Part shown: positions 44,830 through 52,058 of the stretch, in pieces | How positions within the stretch are numbered: position 1 is the first letter of the stretch | Layout: each line of letters begins with the position of its first letter | Source of the DNA: Bhargavaea ginsengi | GTDB lineage: Bacteria; Bacillota; Bacilli; Bacillales_A; Planococcaceae | Direction: 5' to 3' | Assembly (NCBI RefSeq): GCF_900109165.1 | Contig: NZ_FNZF01000004.1 | Location: 62,001-126,000 of the forward strand | DNA: 64,000 nucleotides | The notes under the pieces: model-generated | What the model saw: the letters and a program-made list of their open reading frames with translations, nothing else | The model's database searches: none | What the model was told of the DNA's origin: nothing | Made by a program: the position numbers and the translations under genes

Positions 44830-46134
44830 TTAACTTATTGTTTCATTCATCTTTCTTGTCCGCCATTTCCCTGTCAGGAAACCGACGAACGTAACCAGTC
44901 CGTAGGCTGCAATTATCGTCAGGATCGGCATGACCAGCAGTCCATATCTCGGAATCGCCAAAAAGATATTGGACGAAACAATATAAATTAGTATCAGAAC
45001 ACTGAGAAATAAGACCGGCTTATGTTTCCGACAAAGAAATGCGGAAATGAGACCCGTAAAGACCAGCAAAATATTCTGCCACTTGAAGAAACCTTTCCAG
45101 AAATCAGTGAAGGTCTGTGCATAAGGTCCGAGTCCGTCCGGATTCATATTCTGGTCGAAGAACAGCCAAAATGTCTTGCCGACCGTGAACCAGCTGAACC
45201 AAAGAGGGAAGTTGGTGCTGAACCCCTCGGCAATCAGATGTTGCGCATACTCTTCCTGAGTCATACCGGCTTCGCTGGCCCCTGCCATCAGTTCTGAATG
45301 CGGCTGGAAATTAAACGGGTTGGCTCCTGCCAGGAGAGGCCCTCCCGCATGGGATGAAAACAGATAGGCCTCACCGAATTGGATCAGATTACGCGCAACC
45401 CATGGAGCCATGACGAGCAACGGCCCAATGCACCAGATGAATCCGGTTTTAATGCCGTCTTTCCAACCGTAACGTGCGACGACAATAAACCAGCCGAATA
45501 GCAGCATCGGTGCCGGTGTCGCACGGAACATCAGCATGAGTGATGCGATGATTCCGAACGCGACATGCCACTTCCAATCTTTTCTGCGCAAGGCAACGAT
45601 GAAGAACAAAATAGACAAAAGCAGAAGGAACATACTTGGAATTTCTGTGAGCGCTGCACGAAAATAATGTAACGGTGCAATATGAGACATATAAAGGATT
45701 GCTGCAATATTCGAGATCCATCGATTAGAAAACAGCTTATAAGAAATTGTGTAAATCAGAATTGCGATTCCAAGACTCAAGAACATGTTAGCCAGTCTGT
45801 AAAGCATAAGATGATTCGTATTAAACAGTTCTGCTGTTTTGAAAATCGCAGTCAGATAAAACGGTTGGCCGTATGTAACGTAAGCGTTCGACCCCTGTGC
45901 ATCCGGACCGTGTTCGTATCCATAGACGCCTTCATTGATAAGCTGCCAAGCCATCTTTGAATAGAGCGCTGCATCACGTGAACCATAGGTCGAAATCCCT
46001 TCCCCGAACCGTTCCGGTTCATTGTAGATCGAACCCGGGTGTATATTTAGGAAAAAGAGGTTGACGATTGCGTACACTGACAGGAACACAATAAAAATCA
46101 GATGTTTTTTTAACATTGTTACAATCTTGGACAT
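44830..46134 (-). CDS. GT-C membrane glycosyltransferase (GT39/ArnT-like)
   Basis: A 434-residue polytopic protein with about ten membrane helices. The first external loop carries a conserved acidic pair (GSRDAALYSKMAWQL, with the Asp at the position typical of DxD-like GT-C enzymes), and AALTEIPSMFLLLLSILFF follows. GT-C enzymes use polyprenyl-phosphate sugars on the outer face of the membrane. Upstream on the same strand are a GT2 enzyme, a DUF2304 protein and a small EamA-type transporter, the parts that make and flip such a donor. AGGAGT precedes ATG 46134, 9 bases after the transporter stop. The acceptor (lipoteichoic acid, wall polymer or S-layer protein) is not known. Confidence 0.85.
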   Translation of the reverse strand: MSKIVTMLKKHLIFIVFLSVYAIVNLFFLNIHPGSIYNEPERFGEGISTYGSRDAALYSKMAWQLINEGVYGYEHGPDAQGSNAYVTYGQPFYLTAIFKTAELFNTNHLMLYRLANMFLSLGIAILIYTISYKLFSNRWISNIAAILYMSHIAPLHYFRAALTEIPSMFLLLLSILFFIVALRRKDWKWHVAFGIIASLMLMFRATPAPMLLFGWFIVVARYGWKDGIKTGFIWCIGPLLVMAPWVARNLIQFGEAYLFSSHAGGPLLAGANPFNFQPHSELMAGASEAGMTQEEYAQHLIAEGFSTNFPLWFSWFTVGKTFWLFFDQNMNPDGLGPYAQTFTDFWKGFFKWQNILLVFTGLISAFLCRKHKPVLFLSVLILIYIVSSNIFLAIPRYGLLVMPILTIIAAYGLVTFVGFLTGKWRTRKMNETIS

Positions 46135-46143
46135 GATGAACTC

Positions 46144-46485
46144 CTATTTTGCGACGAGATAAACGCCGAACATGATGACCAGCATCCCTACCCACTGCAT
46201 CGGCTGGACAGTTTCTCTGAACAACACCAGTGCCAGTACGGCTGCGAGGATGTAGCTCATACTCTGGCTCGGATAAGCGACACTGAGAGGCAGTTTGCTG
46301 AGCACATATAGCCAAAGGCCAGTCGCTACGACATATAGTGCCGCTCCACCTATAAATAGAGGAGACAGGACTAGGCGCAATGCAGCCTGAAGGCTCCACG
46401 CATCAATATTGGACACGGCCATTTTCCAGAGCACCTGTCCGGTGACCAACAGCAAAATGTTGGCGATCAAAACCAGATAAACCAT
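46144..46485 (-). CDS. Small EamA/SMR-type membrane protein, probable polyprenyl-phosphate-sugar flippase
   Basis: A 113-residue protein with four membrane helices and the SMR/EamA pattern (LSVAYPSQSMSYILAAVLALVLFRETV, MQWVGMLVIMFGVYLV). Such half-size proteins resemble ArnE/ArnF, which flip undecaprenyl-phosphate-aminoarabinose. Located between a GT2 enzyme with DUF2304 partner and a GT-C transferase, it most likely flips the donor lipid. Its ATG overlaps the upstream stop by one base (TAATG) and AAGGA lies nine bases before. A drug-efflux role (SMR) is less likely in this setting. Confidence 0.82.
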   Translation of the reverse strand: MVYLVLIANILLLVTGQVLWKMAVSNIDAWSLQAALRLVLSPLFIGGAALYVVATGLWLYVLSKLPLSVAYPSQSMSYILAAVLALVLFRETVQPMQWVGMLVIMFGVYLVAK

Positions 46486-46829
46486 TAATCAGTATCCTTC
46501 TCTTCGAATTTTTTCTTCATGATGGCGTACTCCTGGGTCAGGTTGGTCAATGCCTTGTTCAGTTTCGAAATGCGTCTCGTGAGGTCAAAGACAAGCACGA
46601 TAATGAACAGGAGCCCGAAAAGGAACAGAAGCGACGGCGGATAAAATACGCCGAGAAATTCACCAAGTTTATTGATGAACCGCTCGCTGATACTGAAAAA
46701 GCCCATGAACAGACAGACGATGATCCAGAGAAGAGAATACTTCGTTTCCAGAATCCCCCGTCTGACCGATTCGATAACTACGATAAACAAAATGACGACC
46801 AGGATAAATGAAAAATACGTGACTTCCAA
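46485..46829 (-). CDS. DUF2304 family membrane protein
   Basis: A 114-residue protein with three membrane helices (YFSFILVVILFIVVIES, YSLLWIIVCLFMGFF, SLLFLFGLLFIIVLVFDL) and a C-terminal coiled coil (SKLNKALTNLTQEYAIMKKKFEE). DUF2304 proteins usually accompany a GT2 polyprenyl-phosphate glycosyltransferase, as here, and may help it assemble. The TTG at 46829 is chosen as start because GGAGGTG sits 6 bases before it and it begins two bases after the GT2 stop; TTG 46847 would overlap the GT2 gene without a ribosome site. Confidence 0.82.
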   Translation of the reverse strand: MEVTYFSFILVVILFIVVIESVRRGILETKYSLLWIIVCLFMGFFSISERFINKLGEFLGVFYPPSLLFLFGLLFIIVLVFDLTRRISKLNKALTNLTQEYAIMKKKFEEKDTD

Positions 46830-46830
46830 T

Positions 46831-47562
46831 TCAGGCACCTCCGACAAGGCGCTGCATGACGATAGATAGAGTCACCTTCGCCATATAGTATACCGACTTA
46901 AACGGTGTAATCGAGGATTCTCCACCCTGCCTCGAGTGCATGAGTACTGTCCGCTCTTCGATACGCTTTTTCTTTCTCCGGAGATAGATAATCACTTCCG
47001 GTTCCGGATAGTCACTTGGATAGTTGATGGAAAACAGTTCGATGACATCCCGGTTCACTGCACGGAAACCGGAGGTCGGATCCGTGACCTTCTGTCCGGA
47101 AAGCAGATGGATCAAACGCTCAAAATAGAAAATACCGGCTCTGCGGAATGGACTTCCCGAGTACTCCGTCTTTTCGACGAACCGGGAGCCGATGCACATA
47201 TCGCATTCCCCTGCGGCTACCGGGCCAATGATAGTATGCAAATCATCGACGTTATGCTGACCGTCAGCATCAAACTGAACCGCGATATCATAACCGGCCT
47301 GATCCGCATACTTATAACCTGTCTGAACTGCACCACCGATTCCCAAGTTATTCGGCAGATCCAACAGGATGACTTCAGGAAAGCCACGGACGATTTCCGC
47401 GGTGTTGTCCTTCGAGCCATCATTGATAACGCAGATATCCAGATTAGGCATTTGCTTCTTAAACTGAGTCAGTTTCATGATCGTTCCGCTGATCGCTTCC
47501 TCTTCATTATAAGCAGGAACGATTATCAGGACGGAAGGATCCGATAATTGTGTATGTTTCAT
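46831..47562 (-). CDS. Family 2 glycosyltransferase (DPM1-like polyprenyl-phosphate sugar synthase)
   Basis: A 243-residue soluble GT-A enzyme: VLIIVPAYNEEEAISGTI at the start, VINDGSKDNTAEIV, LDLPNNLGIGGAVQTGYKYA and the metal-binding QFDADGQHNVDD. This set is typical of dolichol-phosphate-mannose synthase-like GT2 proteins that load a sugar onto undecaprenyl phosphate. ATG 47562 has GGAGG nine bases upstream; the frame remains open further upstream but crosses the terminator and gene remnant there. First gene of a four-gene unit with DUF2304, flippase and GT-C transferase. Confidence 0.9.
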   Translation of the reverse strand: MKHTQLSDPSVLIIVPAYNEEEAISGTIMKLTQFKKQMPNLDICVINDGSKDNTAEIVRGFPEVILLDLPNNLGIGGAVQTGYKYADQAGYDIAVQFDADGQHNVDDLHTIIGPVAAGECDMCIGSRFVEKTEYSGSPFRRAGIFYFERLIHLLSGQKVTDPTSGFRAVNRDVIELFSINYPSDYPEPEVIIYLRRKKKRIEERTVLMHSRQGGESSITPFKSVYYMAKVTLSIVMQRLVGGA

Positions 47563-47681
47563 TAACAGTAACCTCCAAAAATCCCTACTGTAATCATACA
47601 TGAATGTCAGGCAGCGGACAACAAACATCGGAAATGCAGACCGGGTTCTATACTCAGGAAGAGAGCAGTTTTTTAACTCTA

Positions 47682-47720
47682 AAAGGAGAAGACACCGTCC
47701 GAAGCGGTGTCTTCTCCTTT
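47682..47720 (-). terminator. Terminator after the glucosaminidase locus
   Basis: Sixteen perfect pairs (47682-47697, 47705-47720) with seven-base loop; it sits 3 bases past the stop of the 3' remnant, more than 130 bases beyond the intact gene. Confidence 0.85.
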
Positions 47721-47722
47721 GA

Positions 47723-47842
47723 TTATTCAGATACAGTCTGCAGGTATTCCGCGTTGGTCCATACGGTTTCATGGTTCGGATCATCAGACAAAACCTGATA
47801 CCACACCTGATTGTCGGACTCGTTATACTCCGAGCCAAGAAA
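47723..47842 (-). pseudogene. 3' remnant of a second glucosaminidase-SLH gene
   Basis: The bases just downstream of the intact glucosaminidase gene repeat its 3' end. On the minus strand they encode GSEYNESDNQVWYQV, LSDDPNHETVW, TNAEYLQTVSE and a stop, 25 of 37 residues identical to the intact protein's last 37 (GSEYNAAEKRTWYQV, LSDDPEHETVW, LAGEYLQIVFE). The frame is closed by a TAG at 47845-47843, and nothing upstream of the remnant matches the rest of the gene. It is most simply the tail of a tandem paralogue whose body was lost by deletion, leaving one gene with a second stop and the paralogue's terminator. Confidence 0.75.
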
Positions 47843-47859
47843 CTATCTTCTCTGATTTC

Positions 47860-49821
47860 TTATTCAAATACGATTTGCAGGTACTCTCCGGCAAGCCACA
47901 CGGTTTCATGTTCCGGGTCGTCTGAGAGAACCTGGTACCAGGTGCGTTTTTCGGCGGCGTTGTATTCTGAACCGATTACCGCAACAGGCAGTCCCGTTTT
48001 TTCATACCTGAATGCGAGATTATCTCCAACCCTCGGCGATGTTCTTGCATTCATGCTGTTCTTTGTAATTCCAATTTTATACCGGCCAAAATCACGTTTG
48101 CCGAGAGCCTTATCGATCCGGTATGCATGACCAGCAGCTTTTGCCCCCCAATAAGGATCAGAGGCGTATTTCATATTAAATCCGACTGCTTTAGTACCAA
48201 ATGCGGCTCCATTTGCATAACTTGCATTGGGCGGAATATAGTTTTTGTTCCAGTACTGATCAGCAAGTGTATAGATGTTCTCTTCAACCGTCTCGTATTT
48301 ATGGAATGGATGATCCGCTGCGGCATCATCATAGATGGCCAGTCCGAATAGGTTGTTGTATTGCTGGGCTTTCGTACTCATCCCATAGGCACTCTCATGT
48401 TGAGCAAGCGCAAGAACCATGAGGGCATTGATATTCTTGTCCTTTTCGATTTTCTTCAATGTACTTCCGATTCCAATCAGCTTACTTTTTGTAGTAGCAT
48501 CCTTGTAAGTGGCACTACCGGTTGCTTCCAAGCGCTTTAATTCATCCATGATATAACGATCCAGTTCTGCGGCGGTATAAATGGTTTCGGTCCGTGCCGG
48601 GAGGAACTGGAAGTAGTTATAGAATGTCTGGACCGCTTTGCCGTTCCAATCCGTAAAGTTTATCTGGTTCCATGACAGATACTTCTGCCCTACCTGAAGA
48701 CTGTCAGGCGCTTTGCCAGTGGTGTAGCTCTGATACTTCCCAGTCTGGTTGGAATAGACATTGTGAATGAGTTCCTCGGCACTGTTTACCGTGTAATATG
48801 AACGTCCATTCAGCATGCTCCATGTTTTCAATACCGCATTCTCATGTTTGATGTAGCCAGTTTTACCGGCTATTTTCACTTTTACATAGTCTGCAGTTGA
48901 CTCCAGATACTCCAGTTCACTATCTCTCGTCACATACGTAAACGCTGTTTTCATGTCCGGCTTTTCGTAGACGTTTGTCAGCGAGGATCCTGAGAGAGTC
49001 GGCTTTGTAATGACAACACCGTACTGCATCTTCACCACTGTGTCTCCGTATACGACGACCTGCTCGTTACCCATGGCTGCCGCAGCTTCTTCAAAGGTAT
49101 TGTATTTTTTAACAACTTTTGTAGTCCCGTCGGCATTGACATTTGCCGTAGCATAGAACATTTCCGGCTCAGGACTTGGTACTTCTGATTCGACTTCTTC
49201 TGCCAGCTTAATCAGACGCGTAATAACAGTCGCCGCTTCCCAGCGGTGTGCCTGGTTCATCGGACGGAACAGATAACTGCCATCCGGTTGCTTTGAGCCT
49301 TTAAAAATGCCTGCACCCGCTAATTCATAAAGATCTGCACGATAGGATGCCAGAATCTCCTGTTCGTCCGCAAAACGATAGCCTGGGTCCTTACCCTCGA
49401 TCTTCAGGTAATCCAGCGTGCGCTTCATCATGACGGCCATATGCTGCCGTTTAATCTGAACACTCGGCCGAAAGGTACCGTCCGGATAACCTGTGATAAT
49501 CCCTGCGTCAGCCGCAGCCAGCAGCTCTGCGAGATAACCGCTCCGGTTGTCCACATCAGTGAACGCAATGCCGCCTGAAGACGGTTCAAGCTCAAGAGCG
49601 CGGGCCAGCAGTACGGCGAATTGGCCGCGAGTGATGACATCGTTCGGATGGTAACCGTTGGCATCCCCTTTCAAAATACCCCGATCAATCAAAAAGCGCA
49701 TATCTTCTTCCGCCCAATGGCCGGTTATGTCATCCGTTGCAGAGACGGATTGTCCTGAAGTAAATAGAATAGAAAGGACAAGCAGCCAAGCAGCCGAAAA
49801 TTTGAGTCGTTTCCCCACCAT
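47860..49821 (-). CDS. SLH-anchored endo-beta-N-acetylglucosaminidase
   Basis: A 653-residue exported autolysin: signal peptide to about residue 29 (VSA-T), three SLH repeats at about 30-210 (ITRGQFAVLLARALE, GYPDGTFRPSVQIKRQHM, HRWEAATVITRL), an SH3-like segment (about 285-335, VYEKPDMKTAF), the glucosaminidase domain (about 440-580) with the catalytic Glu in LALAQHESAYGMS and NNLFGL, and a C-terminal SH3 repeat (MNARTSPRVGDN to the end). It cuts glycan strands between GlcNAc and MurNAc. ATG 49821 has AAGGAG five bases upstream. Just downstream is a duplicated fragment of its own 3' end. Confidence 0.92.
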   Translation of the reverse strand: MVGKRLKFSAAWLLVLSILFTSGQSVSATDDITGHWAEEDMRFLIDRGILKGDANGYHPNDVITRGQFAVLLARALELEPSSGGIAFTDVDNRSGYLAELLAAADAGIITGYPDGTFRPSVQIKRQHMAVMMKRTLDYLKIEGKDPGYRFADEQEILASYRADLYELAGAGIFKGSKQPDGSYLFRPMNQAHRWEAATVITRLIKLAEEVESEVPSPEPEMFYATANVNADGTTKVVKKYNTFEEAAAAMGNEQVVVYGDTVVKMQYGVVITKPTLSGSSLTNVYEKPDMKTAFTYVTRDSELEYLESTADYVKVKIAGKTGYIKHENAVLKTWSMLNGRSYYTVNSAEELIHNVYSNQTGKYQSYTTGKAPDSLQVGQKYLSWNQINFTDWNGKAVQTFYNYFQFLPARTETIYTAAELDRYIMDELKRLEATGSATYKDATTKSKLIGIGSTLKKIEKDKNINALMVLALAQHESAYGMSTKAQQYNNLFGLAIYDDAAADHPFHKYETVEENIYTLADQYWNKNYIPPNASYANGAAFGTKAVGFNMKYASDPYWGAKAAGHAYRIDKALGKRDFGRYKIGITKNSMNARTSPRVGDNLAFRYEKTGLPVAVIGSEYNAAEKRTWYQVLSDDPEHETVWLAGEYLQIVFE

Positions 49822-49894
49822 TCCAACTCCTTCGTCAATTGAATAAATTCATCGTACCATATCTTAATTGAAGATTAATAGAGTAAGAAATAAC

Positions 49895-49946
49895 AAAAAG
49901 GGTGAACCGGCATGCCAAAAATCGGCTTTGCCAGACCACCCTTTTT
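49895..49946 (-). terminator. Terminator of the 49958 SLH gene
   Basis: Long imperfect hairpin: outer arms AAAAAGGGTG/CACCCTTTTT and an inner GCC-rich pairing; T run on the minus strand. Confidence 0.75.
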
Positions 49947-49957
49947 ATCTGTTCATA

Positions 49958-51046
49958 TTATTTTGGAGAGTGAGTGGAAACATTCAGTTTGAACGGCTGC
50001 TCAAACTCGTATCCGCCATTTTCAACTGTCAGTGTGATAGGCAGGTCGCTTGCACGGAATGCAGTTCCGGAAACTTCCATCTCAGCAAATGCCTGCTCGA
50101 TCAGTGTTGCTTTAGCTTCAGCTGGGTTTTCAGTGATATCAACAGCCGCATTGTCAGCAATCTTGATCGCTGTCACACCCAGTTCCGGCATCTTGTTGGA
50201 GAAGAAGCCTGTGTTCTGGATATCAGTAACTGCTCCTTCAGGGTTGTAGACTGTCACGTTAAACGCACCCGTTTCACGGTTAAAGCTGGTGCTTACGCTA
50301 GCTGAACCGTTAGTGTCATGGAACTTGTCGTTCTCAAGTTCTGTGAAGATCCGGTCGCGTGCTTGAGTAATTGCTTCACGGCGGCCCTCGTCCTGCTCTT
50401 GTGCACGATGAATGAACGATGCCATCTGACCGCGTTTAACAGCATTGTTTTCTCCGAAGAGACCGTTACCTTGGCCTTTTGTTACATCAGCATCATAGAT
50501 AGCCTGAACGTACTTGGCATGCCACTCATCAGCTGTTACATCGCTGAATGGAGCTGTGTATGCCTTGTTAGTAGGAAGTTCATAAGCCTCTGCAATAATT
50601 TTGGACATTTGAGCACGGGACAAGGTCTCAGCCGGCTTAAAGACTTTCTTGCCATTTACTACGGAACCGCTGACCACACCAGCGTTAGTCAATGCAGCAA
50701 TGTAACCGTAGTACTCACTGTTTTTATTGACATCTGTGTATCCCGGGTCTGGAGCATTCTTTGTGTCAAGATTAAGCGTGCCTGCGATGATCTTGGCCGC
50801 CTGCTGGCGAGTAATGTCCTTGCCCGGCTTGTATGTACCGTCCGGGAAGCCTTTTACAATTCCTTCTGCAGCCAGTGCAAGGATATGTGCGTAGTCATCA
50901 CCAGTTGGATCCAGGTCACTGAATACCGGTGCTTTCTGTTCTGCCGCATAGGTCGCCATCGGAACCGGACCGGCAAAGAATGTACCCGCCGCCAAAGAAA
51001 CTGTCAAAGCGGCACCAATCATTTTTTTCTTCGTTTGTTTACGCAT
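49958..51046 (-). CDS. SLH-domain exported protein with a C-terminal domain of unknown function
   Basis: A 362-residue protein: signal peptide to about residue 35 (ATYAA), three SLH repeats at about 40-215 (GIVKGFPDGTYKPGKDITRQQAAKI-type, LSRAQMSKIIAEAYE, VKRGQMASFIHRAQ), then about 140 residues of a beta-rich domain (ITQARDRIFTELENDKFHD, FNRETGAFNVTVYNP, ITLTVENGGYEFEQPFKL). I do not recognise this last domain. It should sit on the wall polymer; whether it is structural or enzymatic is open. ATG 51046 has GGAGGG six bases before it; the in-frame extension to 51085 has no site. Confidence 0.87.
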   Translation of the reverse strand: MRKQTKKKMIGAALTVSLAAGTFFAGPVPMATYAAEQKAPVFSDLDPTGDDYAHILALAAEGIVKGFPDGTYKPGKDITRQQAAKIIAGTLNLDTKNAPDPGYTDVNKNSEYYGYIAALTNAGVVSGSVVNGKKVFKPAETLSRAQMSKIIAEAYELPTNKAYTAPFSDVTADEWHAKYVQAIYDADVTKGQGNGLFGENNAVKRGQMASFIHRAQEQDEGRREAITQARDRIFTELENDKFHDTNGSASVSTSFNRETGAFNVTVYNPEGAVTDIQNTGFFSNKMPELGVTAIKIADNAAVDITENPAEAKATLIEQAFAEMEVSGTAFRASDLPITLTVENGGYEFEQPFKLNVSTHSPK

Positions 51047-51235
51047 TACATTCCCTCCATCCATTAAAATAGTTAAGCTTCTCATGATGTAGAAATAATT
51101 TGAAATTCATAGATATTGTAGCATTCCGCTACAACTAACTCAACTGATATTGTCGATATTTGATAGATTCGGTTCAATCGTACGAAAAGCCTAAGATTGA
51201 CCGCATAAAGATAGCCACACAGCAGGGATTAAGGC

Positions 51236-51946
51236 CTACTCCCCGATTTCGATATTTTCTACTTCAGGCGGCGAAAATTCATCATGTACCGCATGATAGG
51301 AAGCGACTAAAAATGAGGCGAACTGTCCGCGGCTGGTAGTTTCCCGTGGCCGGAACTCCGTAACAGTCGTGATATTGTGCTCGGAAAGTAAACGGATTGC
51401 CTTTTTGTCTTCCTCTCCAAATGCGGGGTCTATATCAGTTACTTTTGATTCAACGCCAGGCAGATCTTGAAGATCAAACGCCCTTGCAATAACCATCGCC
51501 ATCTGGCGTCTTGTCATCTCTCCAGATGGCAACAGACGGTTATTACTGCCTTTGAAGACGCCTTCCTGCTTTACGAGAAGAGAATACTTGTACAACTCCT
51601 GATCCCGGGCATCCGGCTGCACGTCAGCAAACGGTTCAGTTCCGGAAAGATCAAACTCGTCCACAGACTTGCCTCTCGTCTGTTCAATATACTTACCGAA
51701 CGCCTTCACCACGTTTGCACGGTTCAGCTTCACATTCGGCTTAAATGTATTGTCCGGATAGCCGGTCATGAGCCCGAGTGTCCTGGCTTCCGTGATGTTC
51801 TGGAAATGGCTGCTTTCGATCGGAACATCAGCATACAGGCTCTGATTGGTCTGCTCGTCCCCCAGTGCCTGTTCGTTAGTGAATAGAGCAATTGATCCAG
51901 CGAGAATGAAAGCTGCCAGTCCAGTGTAAATCCATCTCTTTCTCAT
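51236..51946 (-). CDS. SLH-only S-layer paralogue
   Basis: A 236-residue protein: one N-terminal signal or anchor helix (about 5-22), then three SLH repeats of the special type seen in the two large S-layer proteins downstream of it in the map: SSHFQNITEARTLGLMTGYPDNTFKPN, a spaced second repeat with YKYSLLVKQEGVFKGSNNRL, and TEFRPRETTSRGQFASFLVASY. It ends about ten residues after the third repeat, so there is no lattice-forming body. It could compete for, or cap, wall-polymer sites, or be a relic of a larger S-layer gene. AAGGGAG precedes ATG 51946. Confidence 0.85.
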   Translation of the reverse strand: MRKRWIYTGLAAFILAGSIALFTNEQALGDEQTNQSLYADVPIESSHFQNITEARTLGLMTGYPDNTFKPNVKLNRANVVKAFGKYIEQTRGKSVDEFDLSGTEPFADVQPDARDQELYKYSLLVKQEGVFKGSNNRLLPSGEMTRRQMAMVIARAFDLQDLPGVESKVTDIDPAFGEEDKKAIRLLSEHNITTVTEFRPRETTSRGQFASFLVASYHAVHDEFSPPEVENIEIGE

Positions 51947-52058
51947 CCCGCTGCTCCCTTCAGTACCTTTTCTATTATTATAGCTTTAAATCATACCGAT
52001 TGAAACGAATGCAAAATAAAAGGAGGGCCTGTCGGCCACTCCCGTAAACATCATATGT

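Noticed and set aside
46144-46485. Small multidrug-resistance efflux pump
   Set aside because: Fold is similar, but it is translationally linked to GT2/DUF2304 genes and followed by a GT-C transferase, so a lipid-sugar flippase is the better reading.
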